From Okapia johnstoni (lineage: Eukaryota > Chordata > Mammalia > Artiodactyla > Giraffidae): a DNA stretch of 64,000 nucleotides. Under the pieces are notes generated by a model. It was not told the origin of the DNA and ran no database searches. It worked only from the letters and a program-made list of their open reading frames with translations. A program made the translations under genes and the position numbers. The stretch is taken from contig CM044314.1 in assembly GCA_024291935.2 (NCBI GenBank), forward strand, positions 26,944,001 to 27,008,000. The letters are read 5' to 3'. Shown piece after piece: positions 36,121-47,370 of the stretch (the stretch's first letter is position 1; every line of letters begins with the position of its first letter).

Positions 36121-36664
36121 TCAGTTCAGTTCAGTTCAGTTGCTCAGTCGTGTCCAACTCTTTGCGACCCCATGAATTGCAGCACGCCAGGCCTCCCTGT
36201 CCATCACCAACTCCCGGAGTCTACCCAAACCCATGTCCATCAAGTCAGTGATGCCATCCAGCCATCTCATCCTCTGTCGTCCCCTTCTCCTCCTGCCCCC
36301 AATCCTTCCCAGCATTAGGGTCTTTTCTAATGAGTCAACTCTTCGCATGAGGTAGCCAAAGTATTGGAGTTTCAGCTTCAACATCAGTCCTTCCAATGAA
36401 CACCCAGGACTGATCTCCTTTAGGATGGACTGGTTGGATCTTCTTGCAGTCCAAGGGACTCTCAAGAGTTTTCTCCAACACCACAGTTCAAAAGCATCAA
36501 TTCTGTGGCGCTCAGCTTTCTTCACCGTCCAACTCTCACATCCACACATGACTACTGGAAAAACCATAGCCTTTACTAGGCGGACCTTTGTTGGCAAAGT
36601 AATGTCTCAGCTTTTCAATATGCTATCTAGGTTGGTCATAACCTTCCTTCCAAGGAGTAAGCTC
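36121..36664 (-). mobile_element. BovB LINE 3' end with TSD
   Basis: Inverted BovB 3' portion between 11-bp repeats ttaacctgcct (36110-36120 and 36665-36675). The 153-codon frame at 36136-36597 is its terminal reading frame ([16 protein letters not shown]…). Confidence 0.95.
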
Positions 36665-36675
36665 TTAACCTGCCT

Positions 36676-37120
36676 AAATGTGTACAAATTCTGCAATAAG
36701 ATGAGGCCTTTTGTATTGTATGATGTTGAATTCAGAGCAGTGACAGAACTTATTAAAGTGGATAAAGTGAAAATTGTAGCCTGAGATGGTAAAAATACTG
36801 GCTCCAATACTACAGAATGACTAGGGAAAAATAGCTTTTTATTTCATCCTCTGTTTTTCATCTCTTTTAAAAGAGAAGCATACAAAAGACTTTTTAAACC
36901 ATTTGCTTTTGCACTGTGCTATACTATCAGAGAATTTCAGTAGAAAGAAGTTTATAACTCCATACCCTCTTACATTACCTTGATTATACAGCACAAAGAA
37001 ACAGAACATTTTAAAAATGATGAATCAAATGCTGTTGCCTTCCTAAAACCATTCTTTAATAAATTCATTTTAAAACTAAAAAAATTAGTTTCCTCACCTG
37101 TCAAATGAGAGGGCTGAACT
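36676..37120. other. No gene recognised; MIR3-like scrap at the end
   Basis: AT-rich sequence. 37083-37120 (ttagtttcctcacctgtcaaatgaga) is a MIR-core-like scrap. Confidence 0.45.
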
Positions 37121-37170
37121 GGGTCAATGGTTCTCAATTGGGATGACTCTAAGAATCACGTTGTATTATT

Positions 37171-37886
37171 GTATTAGTTTGCTCAGGTTGCCATGAAGAA
37201 AATGCCATAGACTAGGTGACAAACAACAGAAATTTATTTCTCATCCTTCTGGAGGCTGGAATTCCAAGATCAAGGTATTGGCTGATTCAGTTTCTGGTGG
37301 CAACTTTCTCCCTGCCTGGCAGACAGTGACTTCTTGCTATGTCAGTTCTGGGGACAAGAAGTCTGAGATTGAGAAGTTAGCAGGTTTGGTTTCTTCTGAG
37401 GCCTCTCTGTTTGGCTGGCAGGTAGCCACCTTCTCTCTGTCCTCATATGGTTGTTTATCTGTGTGTATGCATGTCTTGTGTCTCTTTTTAAATGGGCACA
37501 AATCCCACCATGTGGGTCCCACCCTCATGACCTCACCTAAACCTAATTACCTTCAAAAAGCCCACCTCAGTGCACCATCATGGGCTTTCCAAGTGGTGCC
37601 AGGGATAAAGAGCCTGCCTGCCAATGCAGGAAGACATAAGAGACGCGGGTTTGATTCCTTGGTTGGGAAGATCCCCTGGAGGAGGGCACGGCAACCCATT
37701 CCAGTGTTTTTGCCTGGAGAATACCCATGGACAGAGGCGCCTGATGGGCTACAGTCCATAGGGTCACAAAGAGTTGGACACGAATGAAGTGGCTTAGCAT
37801 GCATGCACGCATGTATCATCACATTGGGTTTAGGGCTTCAACATATGAATTTGAGGTGGGGGGACACATTTCAGTCCATCACACAT
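37171..37886 (-). mobile_element. MLT1-type MaLR LTR (inverted), split by a SINE
   Basis: Inverted MLT1 solo LTR: 'agaaatttatttctcatcc', 'gaggctggaattccaagatc', 'ttcaacatatgaatttgagg', 'cagtccatcacaca'. Bov-tA at 37583-37812 separates its two parts. The minus-strand copy would carry an AATAAA-type signal in the 'aaatttatttct' segment. Confidence 0.85.
37583..37812 (+). mobile_element. Bov-tA SINE inside MLT1
   Basis: Head 'aagtggtgccagggataaag' and body 'cccattccagtgtttttgc', with a (CATG)n-like tail. Confidence 0.9.
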
Positions 37887-38030
37887 ATGAATAGTTTCTA
37901 TAAAATACAGTTTCGTGGGTCTTTCCTCCAGAGGTTCTAATTTAGTCTGTTTGGGGCAGTATACAGAATTTTTTTTTTTAGCAGCCACACCACATGATTC
38001 TCAGGCTCACTCAGGTTGAGAAGCTCTGGG

Positions 38031-38758
38031 TAAGTTGCTCACTGAGTTTCCTGACTCCCAGGCAATGATCTTTGGGCCCTTAGGAATTCAGCAGCTTCTT
38101 ACTCACCTCTCTGCATAAGAACTTCACCCATCTCACTCATAGCTGCTGACACTGGATGGAGAGCCTGACTTATTAGGATTCACATCTCTAACCTAGGACT
38201 TCTCTTAGAGCAGGGCATACAGTAGGCACATAATCAATGTTTATTGAGGGCCTTGTCTAGCACTCTTTCTAATTTTAAAAGTCTTTGAAATGTGTAGATC
38301 ATTTTTGAAGAGCTCTCAAAGGGGTTATGTGACATTATATAGGAAAAAGGCAGTACAGCTGCCTTTGTTTTACTGTCCAGGAGGCTTAAACAACAGAGAG
38401 TACATTTCCATTTCCCTCTTTCCCTGAGCAGTGGAAAGCAAAACAACTTGAGCTGTGACTAGAAAATGAATATACACAGGCACAAAGAACAGACCTCCCC
38501 CTCTTAGCCCTCTAGCCAGCTGCTTCTTTCTTTTATTCCCTGCTGACTACAAAGCCAATGGTTAAACCAAATAAAGGACGATAAAACTGAGACTTCATTA
38601 GGACAATATAACCAAAGAGAAAATGAGAATTTTTTTTTTTTTTTTACATTTTTTAGTCCCATGAGGAATAATGAAGCGAGGAAAGGGAAGGGAATGTGAG
38701 AGTAAGAGGAAGAAGATAGCAATGCAAAGTAGTTGATCTGCTACAGAGCAAATTATAA
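38031..38758. other. No gene recognised; T-tract
   Basis: 38195-38245 resembles the 3' end of MIR/L2 (agcagggcatacagtaggca). A pure T-run lies at about 38630-38645. Otherwise unique. Confidence 0.45.
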
Positions 38759-39126
38759 ATCATTCCTGAAAAATCACAATGAGATATAACTACATATCTT
38801 TTAGAATAGTGAATATAAAAAACAGTGACAATATCAAATGCTGTTGATAATGCAGAAAAGCTGGATGTCTCTCAGACATTATTTACGGGAATGTAAAATG
38901 GCATAGCCATTCTGAAAAATAGTTTAGCGATTTCTGAAAAAAACTAAACATACCATATAATCCAGCCATTGCACTCCTGGGCATTTATCTCAGAGAAAAT
39001 AAAATTTATGTCCACACAAAAACATGTACAGGAATCTTTATACTAGCTTTATTTGTTGTAACCAAAAATTGCAAACAGCCCAAATATCATCAATGGATGA
39101 ATGTTTAAACATACTCATACCATTAC

Positions 39127-39571
39127 TGACTTAAAAAATGCAGAGCATAAGAGTTCTGAGTTAAGATTTATTTGGGGCAAAATGAGGACAATAGCCCGGG
39201 AGACAGCACTTCTGAGAGCTCTGAGAAATTGTTCCGAAGAGGGAGGGGGAAAGTCAGTATGCATGTGATCTTGGGAGAGGAGGAGTATATGCAATCAAGC
39301 ACATATTTTTGCAGCCATGAAAGAATTTAGTGCTTTTCTAGGCATGAAGAGATGCAAGAATTGGGCTTATAAAATTATCTCCTGAAAATATGTAACTCTC
39401 TGAAGACCTGTTCTGCCAGTTTTCGGGAACACAGAGTGCCTCACTCCTGATCTCCACCCAGAACTCCCTTCAGGGGTTGTTGAAGATCAGCAGCCATGAC
39501 AGCAGGTTTGATTTAATCCTTGTAAGGCTACATGGCAAGCACCCATGGCAAGTGCCAGTTTGTAGTTGACA
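39127..39571 (-). mobile_element. Solo ERV LTR nested in L1
   Basis: Inverted LTR interrupts the L1. On the minus strand it runs TGTCAACTAC…TTAAGTCA with an AATAAA-containing end ('ccaaataaatcttaactcag'). It contains the ruminant-typical 'gtcctcattttgcccc' stretch. The TSD is unclear (ccat-like flanks). No internal viral sequence adjoins it. Confidence 0.75.
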
Positions 39572-39760
39572 CCATGGAATACAAAGTGAAAGTGTTAGTT
39601 AACTATTAATACATGCAACAAGTAGGATGGATCTCAAGGTAATAATGCTGAGTGAAAAAAAAACACACAATCTCAAAGTGTTTCATACTATGTGATTCCA
39701 CTTATACAATATTTTTGAAATGACAAAAATCATAGAGATAAAGAGGAGATTAGTGGTTAT

Positions 39761-39981
39761 AGTGTGTGTGCTTAGTCAATCATTCGTGTCTGACTCCTTG
39801 CAACCCTATGGACTGTAGCCTGCCAGACTCCTCTGTCCATGGGGTTTTCCAGGCAAGAATACTAGAGTAGGTTGCTGTTTCCTTCTCCAGGGGATCTTCC
39901 TGACTCAGGAATCAAACCCACATCTCCTGCGGCTCCTACACTGTCAGGCAGATTCTCTACCACTGAGCCACCTGGGAAGCC
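39761..39981 (-). mobile_element. Bov-tA SINE nested in L1
   Basis: Inverted Bov-tA ending in the tRNA-like head (ctaccactgagccacctggg). The flanks 'ggttatagtg' and 'gtgattataatgg' are similar. Confidence 0.9.
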
Positions 39982-40404
39982 CGTGATTATAATGGTGATT
40001 ACACAAATCTACACATGTAATAATACAAGTGTAAAGAACTACATATACATGCAGATGAATGCATGTAAAACTGATGAAATCAGAATAAGATCTGGGATTG
40101 TACTAATGTAAATTTCTTGGTTTTGATACTGTACTACACATAGGTAAATGTACCATTGGGTGAAGTTGGGTGGAGGATACATGGGACTTCCGTACAATTT
40201 TTGCAATCTCCTGTGAACCTATACTTAGTTAAAAAAATTCCTAAATAGACAAATAAATATATAAAGAATGCACTTTCTCTCATTGGAAATTCATTATAGT
40301 TACTGAGAAAAGCAGTTTAATTTCTCTCTTTTGGAGTAGCACGCACCATCTTTGTATCTTCAGTATAATTGTTAGTCACCTTAAAAGGCTAACATTATAT
40401 AGAA

Positions 40405-41655
40405 GAGATAGCCCAGAAATAAACCTTCTCACATACAGCCAAATGATTTTTGATGAGGGTGTCAAGACCACTCAATGGGGAAAGTATATTCTTTTCAACA
40501 AATGGTGCTCAGGAAATCTAAATGGAAAAGAGTGAAGTTAGAGCCTTCCCTTATGTCATATGCAAAAATTAGCTCAAAATGGATCCAAGATCTAAGTGTA
40601 AGACTTAAAATTATCAAACTCTTAGAAGAAAACATATAGAAAAGCTTCATTTGGCAATGATTTCTTGACTATGACACCAAAACCAGAGGCAGTAAAAGAA
40701 TAGATAAATTGGACTTCATCAAAATTAAAAAGTTTTGTGTGTCAAAGGAAAACAGAGTGAAAAGGTAACCCACAGAATGAGAGAAAATATTTATCAGATA
40801 CCTGATAATGAATGAATATCCATAATCTATAAATAACTCCTACAACTTAACAGCAAAAAACCCCCTAATAACCAAGTTCTTTTTTTAAAAAAAAAAGCAC
40901 AAAGAACTTGAATAGACATTTCGCCAAAGAAAATATGCAAATGACCAAAAAGCACATGAAAAGATGCTCAACATCACTAATCTTTAATCAAATGCAAATC
41001 GAAACCACATTGTGATACCACTTCACACTCATTAAGGTTTTTATTAAGAAAAAACAAAACAAAAGATAACATTGGAAACTTGTGCTTTGCTGGTGTAATA
41101 TAAAATAGTGCAGGCTCTGTGGAAAATGGTATGGTTGGTTCAAAGAAAATGCCAAAATTAAACATAGAATTATCATACGATTCAGCAATTTCACTTCTGG
41201 GTATATACCCCGAAGAATTAAAAGCAAGGGCCTGAACAGGTATTTGTATACCCATGGTCATAGAGGCATTATTCCCAATAGCCAAAAAATGAAAACAATT
41301 CAAATATCTGTTGACAGGTAAATAGATAAATAAAATGTGGTATATACATACAATGAATTCAGCCTTAAAAAGAAATGAAATTCTGACATGTGTTACAACA
41401 TGGATGAATATTGAAGACATTATGCTAAAAAACTGGGCACAGAGGACAAATACTATATGATTCCATTTGTGTGAGGTACCTAGAAGAGGCAAAGTCATAA
41501 AGGAGAACAGTGGTTACCAGAAGCTAGGGCAGGAGAAATGGGAATTACTGTTTGATGGGTATCAAGTTTCAATTTGGCAAGGTGAAAAGTTCTGGATGTT
41601 GGGAATGGTTGTCCAATAATGTGAATGTACTTCATACTACTTAACCTTAAAATGG
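40405..41655 (+). mobile_element. L1 LINE 3' end (L1M-type)
   Basis: Long ORF2-3'UTR remnant: 'gatttttgatgagggtgtc', 'attatcaaactcttagaag', 'gatgctcaacatcactaatc', 'acttctgggtatatacccc', 'acatggatgaatattgaaga'. Many stops. A 173-codon minus frame at 40977-41498 is its antisense shadow. Confidence 0.88.
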
Positions 41656-41857
41656 CAAATTTGTGGTGCTAGTGGTAAAGAATCTGTCTGCCAATGCAGG
41701 AGACACTGGTTCAATCCTTGGGTCAGGAAGATCCCTTGGGGTCAGAAATGGCAACCTTCTCCACTCTTCTTTCGTGGAAAATTCCATGGACAGAGGAGCC
41801 TGATGGTCTACAGTCCGTGGGGTCATAAAGAGTTGGACACAACTGAACACACAAAAT
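41656..41857 (+). mobile_element. Bov-tA SINE
   Basis: 'ggtaaagaatctgtctgcc' and 'gaagatcccttggggtcag', with the 3' body to 'gttggacacaactgaac'. It sits at the 3' end of the L1. Confidence 0.88.
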
Positions 41858-42670
41858 ATTTTAAGAAGTATTACTAGAGACAGAGTCTCACACACGCATA
41901 AGTCAAACTTTGTCAGATTTTTCCCTTCATTCTCTGTATTTCTTTCAGTCCTTAAGAAAAGTGTTTTATTACAGGCTCAATAAAACTAATAACAGGATTT
42001 ATGACAAACTGAAGTGATGCCAAGCAGCAATTAGAACAGGTAAAGCTTTCAGCATAGCATTTGTAGTCCTGTGCATTTCAACGTAAAATCACTATTCCTG
42101 CCTCCTCAAACGATTCAGTCTGACAGGGCTCTGAATCCTTCCTAGAATGACCTCCGTTCTCTTCTTTTCCATCTGTCCAAAGATAGCTTTTCTCCAGATC
42201 TCGCTCACATTCCACCTTCACTGTGACAAGTTCATTCAGTGACTTCTTCCTCTCTTCTGCTCACCTGAAACACTTCTTGTTCAGACCCGTTTTTGGCATC
42301 TGTATTTTTTAGATAGGTTTACAAGCAAAAATTTCAAATTCCTTCAATCAGTGTGTAAGATCCTCAAGGCACAAACCAAATCATTCATCTTTTTTCACCA
42401 CCGAGTCATTCAGGGTTGTGATATTCACAGAGTGGGTACTTAGTTGGGACTAGAATCCATGTCTTCTAAGTTCCCACTTTTTCTTTTACTTACCAGAGCT
42501 GCCTAATGATATGTCTATTGATGTGTGTAGAAATAATAAATGTCAATCATGATATTCCACATGCAGATGAAACAAACTAATGGTAGAAATAACCTTGCAT
42601 GGTTCAAATTGTCAGGTCTTTGGGTTGAGAACCTCCTCCTGCTGAATGAGCTGAGATGTAGATGACTGTT
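41858..42670. other. No gene recognised; L2-like text
   Basis: 42140-42450 may be an old L2 (C/T-rich text, 'aagatcctcaaggcacaaacc'). No exon was recognised. Confidence 0.4.
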
Positions 42671-43259
42671 TGTGATGTGGAAATAAACAAAGACCACCCA
42701 CAGAGAATAAACAAAGACTATTTATTCAGAACTGGCTCCAGCAAGAAGGTCAGCCACTATCACTCACATTTGGCAGAAGACAGGCAGAGGAGTTGCAAAG
42801 CTTTATAGTCGTGGAAAAAAGGAAAGGCTTCAGGTGTTCCCTGTCTGGGGGCCCTGGGGCAGGGGAGCCAGAAGAGTAACTAGAAGAGGGGCCTCCTAAG
42901 TAGTTGGTTGGGGTACTAATTTGGCTTTTGCTTCTAAGACCTCTTTGGTCTTAAGCTGGAAGTAGAGACAAAAGTTAAGGAAGCTGTCAGTTACTAATAA
43001 AGTCCTGGCTGTTCTGAACTGACTTTTACAGTTTATTTTTTTGGCTTCCTGGACCAGTGGCTAGAGATAGTGGTATGACTTCCTGTAAGCATTATAGATA
43101 GCAGGCTGTCTGTGGGTCGATATCCTAGGTGGGTGATGCAGATTGTGGGTCAGAGTTCTATTTTTATATATGGTCTGGCCATTGCCTACTTGTGCATTCC
43201 GTCTCTCAGTGGTTATACTTAGGGAAATAGACCATTTCTTGGTCTCTGAATAAACAACA
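42671..43259 (-). mobile_element. Solo ERV LTR (inverted)
   Basis: On the minus strand this reads as a 589-bp LTR, TGTTGTTTATTC…CACATCACA. It has a TATA box (ctataaagc; plus-strand ctttatag near 42800) and AATAAA poly(A) signals just downstream (42665-42730 region). No TSD was found by eye and there is no internal region. Confidence 0.72.
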
Positions 43260-43883
43260 CCATCCTTTCTAAGATTGAAATGAAGAGGCACATTCAGGAA
43301 CCATGCCTCCATCTACGGGAGAGCAGATCCTGTGCTGTATGCTCTGTCCCCACAAGACTTTCTTAAACACTACTTTTCTTATGTTAATTTCCTGCTTAAA
43401 AAACGTGCACTAATGGTGGACCGAGTTAACCGTGCTGTGTCTGCCATGCTCAGCCAATCTTTGCTTCCCTCCTCCTCAGTGCTTCACTCAGGTGGGAATC
43501 CTTGCCTCCCCCCACCACCCCTGTGCTTATCTCACTTCCTTGCCCTTTCCTCCATGGCTTCTGCCTTCCTAGAATGCTTTCTGCTTGCTTCTCCAAACCC
43601 ACCACTTGTATGAACCATCTCCTCATGCTCTGGTGATATCAGCATATTTTCCAAATCCTGAAAGGCTGGACTTACATTCCTCACTGGGGGGTTGCCAGTG
43701 GCTTTGCATCAGTCTTGCCTGGGAAAGCTGGTTAAAATGCAGTTATGGATCTTCCCTCAGAGATTCTGATTTGTTAGGTCTAGATAGGAAGGGAAAGTCA
43801 GATTTGGGCTGGAAGGAACAAGGGGAAAGAGTACTTTGAATAAAAGGCTTATGGATAGGAAAACACAATCGGTGTGTTTACAT
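43260..43883. other. No gene recognised; MER5A-like piece
   Basis: 43700-43790 (gctttgcatcagtcttgcctgg, then gattctgatttgttaggtct) is a partial MER5A. 43500-43680 resembles an eroded L2. Confidence 0.45.
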
Positions 43884-44108
43884 GTGCATGTGTGCGATGT
43901 TGCTTCAGTCATGTCTGACTCTGAGCAGCCCTATGGACTATAGCCTGCCACACTCCTCAGTCCATGGGGCTCTCCAGGCAAGAATACTGGAGTGGGTTGC
44001 CATTTCTTACTCTAGGAGATCTTCTCTACCCAGAGATTGAACCTGCATCTCTTATGTCTCTTGCATTGGCAGGCAAGTTGTTTACCACTAGCACCACCTG
44101 GGAAGCCT
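43884..44108 (-). mobile_element. Bov-tA SINE
   Basis: Inverted Bov-tA with 'accactagcaccacctggg' head. It sits in a CATGTG-rich flank. Confidence 0.9.
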
Positions 44109-44977
44109 GCGTGTATGTGCACATATTACATATTGGGGAAAAACTGTGAAAGCCTTAGAAACGGACCAAAAAGATAACTGTCTTCAAATGGAAAACCAGG
44201 CATTGGCTGGCACACTCTTTTAGATTATTGAGTTCCATAGGGTCTCTGCTTCTCTCAGTGTCTTTGAACTTTTCAGAACTCTAAAAATTGTAGATAACTG
44301 ATAACAGAGCAAATAAATTTGGCTCATGGGTGTCGGTCCCATGGATTTCCCTCCCAACTGTAGAAGAAGTAACTTTTTCATCTACTGAGCAAATTCATTT
44401 CTGTATTCTTGATGGCCTATATGTGTGCTGGTCCTTTGGGTTCTCCTTTAAACCAGTTCTAACATCTCACCGAGTCTCTCATTAATTAATAAGTTAAATG
44501 AAGTCCTTGGCACGCGTTCATTTTATTAATATAGGTTTCTCCTGCTATCTGAAGTGGAGCATTCTTTATGAAACCCTTCATAAGCTGAAATGGCAAAAAA
44601 TAAAGAAGCATCCTGCTAATGGATGCATGAAATAAATCTAGATAACGCACAGAGGCTCATTGACACAATTGAGAGCTATGAGGGCTTGATGCTGAGTGTA
44701 GTTCCTGGGGAGGGAGCTTGGGGGCACCACTCTTGCTGCTTGGGGTTGGCACTGCCTCTATAACTATCTGTTGTCAAACAAACACTGAGCATTATTTTTG
44801 CTTTTCACCTTTTCCCATAAGAGCCAAAATTCTCTTTGGATTTCTTTCAGTTAGCAAAAACAGGTACTCAAGTAGGTCTGTAATAAAAAGAGTGACCTAA
44901 AGTGAATTTTTGAAAAGTGGGGGACACCTATAGTTCTTTGAGTCTTGGTTTTACCTTGTAAAAAATTATCTCTCACA
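44109..44977. other. No gene recognised
   Basis: 44545-44645 (gaaacccttcataagctgaa, then tggcaaaaaataaagaagc) resembles an old DNA-transposon-derived repeat that I cannot name. Otherwise nothing seen. Confidence 0.4.
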
Positions 44978-45019
44978 CATACATGTGCACATACACATAC
45001 ATGTGCACATACACATACA
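44978..45019. repeat. Tandem 18-bp repeat
   Basis: About 2.3 copies of atacatgtgcacatacac, directly before a SINE pair. Alternating purine/pyrimidine in character. Confidence 0.85.
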
Positions 45020-45165
45020 TTGTTACTGCTTGGTTGCTAAGTTGTGTCCAACTCTTGTGACCTCATAGATTATAGGCTGCCAGGCTCCTCTGTCCATGAG
45101 ATTTCCCAGGCAAGAACACTGGAGTGGGTTGCCATTTCCTTCTCCAGGGGCTCTTCCCTACCCTG
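45020..45165 (-). mobile_element. Bov-tA SINE, partial
   Basis: Inverted; body present ('gccaggctcctctgtcc') but cut off within the tRNA-like head near 45165. Confidence 0.85.
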
Positions 45166-45179
45166 TAGTCTACATATAC

Positions 45180-45424
45180 ATGCGTGCATGCTAAGTCGCT
45201 TCAGTCATGTCTGACTCTTTGTGACCAAATGGACTGTAGCCCACCAGGCTCCTCTGTCCATGGAATTCTCCAGGCAAGAATGCTGGAGTGGGTTGCCATG
45301 CCCTCCTCTGGGGATCTTCCCAACCCAGAGATCGAACCCATGTCTCCCAGGGATCAAATCCGCGTCTCTTGTGTTCCTGCTTTGGCAGGTGGGTTCTTCA
45401 CCACTAACGCCACCTGGGAAGCCC
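45180..45424 (-). mobile_element. Bov-tA SINE with internal duplication
   Basis: Inverted Bov-tA. The B-box-like segment is present twice in tandem (gagatcgaacccatgtctc, then ggatcaaatccgcgtctc). It lies just behind another partial copy in the same orientation. Confidence 0.88.
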
Positions 45425-45984
45425 CTACATATACATACACAGGCCCTATTTGGCTCAGCCATCTCACCCTGGGTTAAATGGTTTAGTGTCATGGGAAAGA
45501 CAGATTGGGAACTACTGAAAGGCCAAAACATTCAACTGGGGCTTTATTGGGTAATTTGCTTTTAAAATGGTCATTCAAAATGCTGGCACCATTTTATAAT
45601 TATTCACCCTTTTCAGATGCCTTTGAGTAAGAATGGGTAGGTAGTGTTACTCTTAGCTTTTCCATACATCTCTGGGAGCTTGCCACTGAAAATCTTAAAG
45701 TGCCACACAAGAGGAAGCATCAGATGTTCTCACTGCTCTCTGTCAGAGTGTAGTCACAAAATATCTTGACTCTTTAATCTGTAGGAGGCCAGGGAGATTC
45801 TGTCTCAGGATCCCTTGTGGAATGCTTTCCTCCTCCTCCTGGATCTCATTTGGCCACGAGACTGGCTGCTTTGCCATCCAGAAGCCAGCAGTGCACGAGC
45901 CGAGCCACGTGCACACCAAAGGACACGCACCCACCTCTCCTGGCCCTGCACCGCTTCATTTCGCTTCTGGTCCTTGATTTAAGA
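45425..45984. other. No gene recognised
   Basis: Unique sequence. A slightly CpG-richer patch (gcacgagccgagccacgtgc) is near 45890-45915, below island density. Confidence 0.45.
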
Positions 45985-46443
45985 GCATGAGGCAAAAGGT
46001 CCAGGTGCTGCCTTCACCTTTTACCTTTCAACTTTTCATGGATGAAGACTCTCTTTGACCACACTTTGGTAACATTCATCTGAACTCTCTTCTTGATGAG
46101 GCCTCATCCTTGGGCCTGTCTTCGGCCCACCGCAGGCTGTTTTATTAATAGCAAGAATCCTGCTAATCAGTTTAGAGAGAATCCCAGCACACTTGGTATC
46201 TGATCACCCTGGCCTGCCTTCAGCAAGAATCTTAAGTTGGTTTAGGAAGAATCCCCCTACGCTTGCTGTCTCTGCTGAGTACTTTTCTATCCACTGACCC
46301 CCTCACTCTGCTCCATTGCTATAAATCCTTAGCTGTCTTAGCTGTATTCAGAGTTAAGCCCCGTGTCTCTTCCTTATTGCCGTAGTCATGATGCCTCTTG
46401 CTTCAGTCCTGAAAAAAGTCTTACTTTACTATTTAACAAGGGT
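45985..46443 (+). mobile_element. Solo ERV LTR (ERV1-like)
   Basis: U3 with a repeated 'gagaatcc'-type motif (near 46185 and 46240), TATA box 'ctataaat' at 46319-46326, R/U5 text 'gtctcttccttattgccgtag', and a decayed poly(A) signal (ctgaaaaaagtc). No internal region adjoins it. Confidence 0.72.
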
Positions 46444-47259
46444 AAGAAAAATTTGTCTACCATCACTAGGGTATGAGCTCAAAGGGCTGACATGACACCC
46501 TGGCTATTCTGACCCCTCAGCAAAGCCAACTCAAACTGACTTGGGCTGCTTTTGGAGACCCACTCACACTGAATCACCATCTCCTCTTCTTTCAAATCAT
46601 CCTGTTGTGCATTGGCATCCCTGGAAGAGAATCATCTGTTCCTCTTTTGCTCTTGAGAATCTGCTAATGTTTCGATTGCTGGGACGGCCTGGAGTTAAAG
46701 GCCCAGTGAGAGTGTGTTGACTGCTGGACATGGCTGAGGACCGGGCAGCCAGAGGTTCACAGGTCACCTTTCTTCATGGGTTTAGAAGGGCCCTGATGAT
46801 TTTGTAGCCCACCTCGCAGGGCTCCCTTTGGGAGATATCTGATTCTTTAGAAAGGGGACATTTAAAACACTCTCATAGAACTCAGTCGACCCCCAAAATG
46901 TGCGAGAACAAAAGGGGATAGGAAATGTGCCTAAAGGGCTGAAACAACAAACCATTTTCCTAAAGGGCAAAGAATGATTTCCTACGTGGGAAAGAATTTA
47001 CAACCTTGGTTGCTTTCTTTTCTGTTTTCTTTTTTCCAGCTTCCTCCTCATGCAATAAAGGAGATCAGTTTGTCCGGGCGCGCCTTCTTCTTGATGAGAG
47101 CCTGTCCCTGGGAAAGGGATTGAGCTTCAAGGAATACATAAAAGAAAGCAGGAAAAACACAACACAACCCAGGGCAGTGCCACCACGTCCCCTGTGACTG
47201 GCAGGACCCTCGCCCAGCAGCAGCCTCCGGTGTCCAAGCACCGATCTCAAGGAGAGGGT
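46444..47259. other. No gene recognised; unique sequence
   Basis: Free of young repeats. A plus-strand frame at 47006-47197 follows an acceptor-like tract (ttcttttttccag at 47027-47039) but has no recognisable domain and no clear donor. An 8-bp GGCGCGCC sits near 47077. Confidence 0.4.
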
Positions 47260-47370
47260 TTGTGAGTGAGGTCAGCCTAATTAGCCAGGCTAATGTCTGG
47301 TTTCCTGGGGAGAGCTTTTGTGAAGTAATTGCCTGCCTTGGGGTCAAAATGCAGTAATTACAGGTCTTTT
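47260..47370. promoter_or_regulatory. Candidate conserved non-coding element, homeodomain-site rich
   Basis: Several TAATTA/TAAT cores lie within about 100 bp: 'cctaattagccaggctaat' is a near-palindrome, followed by 'gaagtaattgcctgcc' and 'gcagtaattacagg'. The region is repeat-free. Motif density suggests an enhancer, but conservation cannot be judged here. Confidence 0.35.

Larger units (their letters stand above)
37121..38030 (+). repeat. MER5-type hAT element interrupted by an MLT1 LTR
   Basis: The left part at 37121-37170 (caatggttctcaattgggat) and right part at 37887-38030 (gaggttctaatttagtctg, then tgattctcaggctcac, gttgagaagctctggg) make one hAT-like element. The MLT1 between them was inserted later. 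Confidence 0.65.
38759..40260 (+). mobile_element. L1 LINE 3' end (L1M-type), with nested LTR and SINE
   Basis: L1 sequence at 38759-39126 (aatccagccattgcactcc, caaatatcatcaatggatga), then 39572-39760 (atgcaacaagtaggatggat, taatgctgagtgaa) and 39982-40260 (taccattgggtgaagttggg). The order is continuous across the insertions. No open ORF2 remains. Confidence 0.85.

Noticed and set aside
40977..41498. A 173-codon minus-strand frame
   Set aside because: Antisense of a plus-strand L1 3' end; no recognisable protein.
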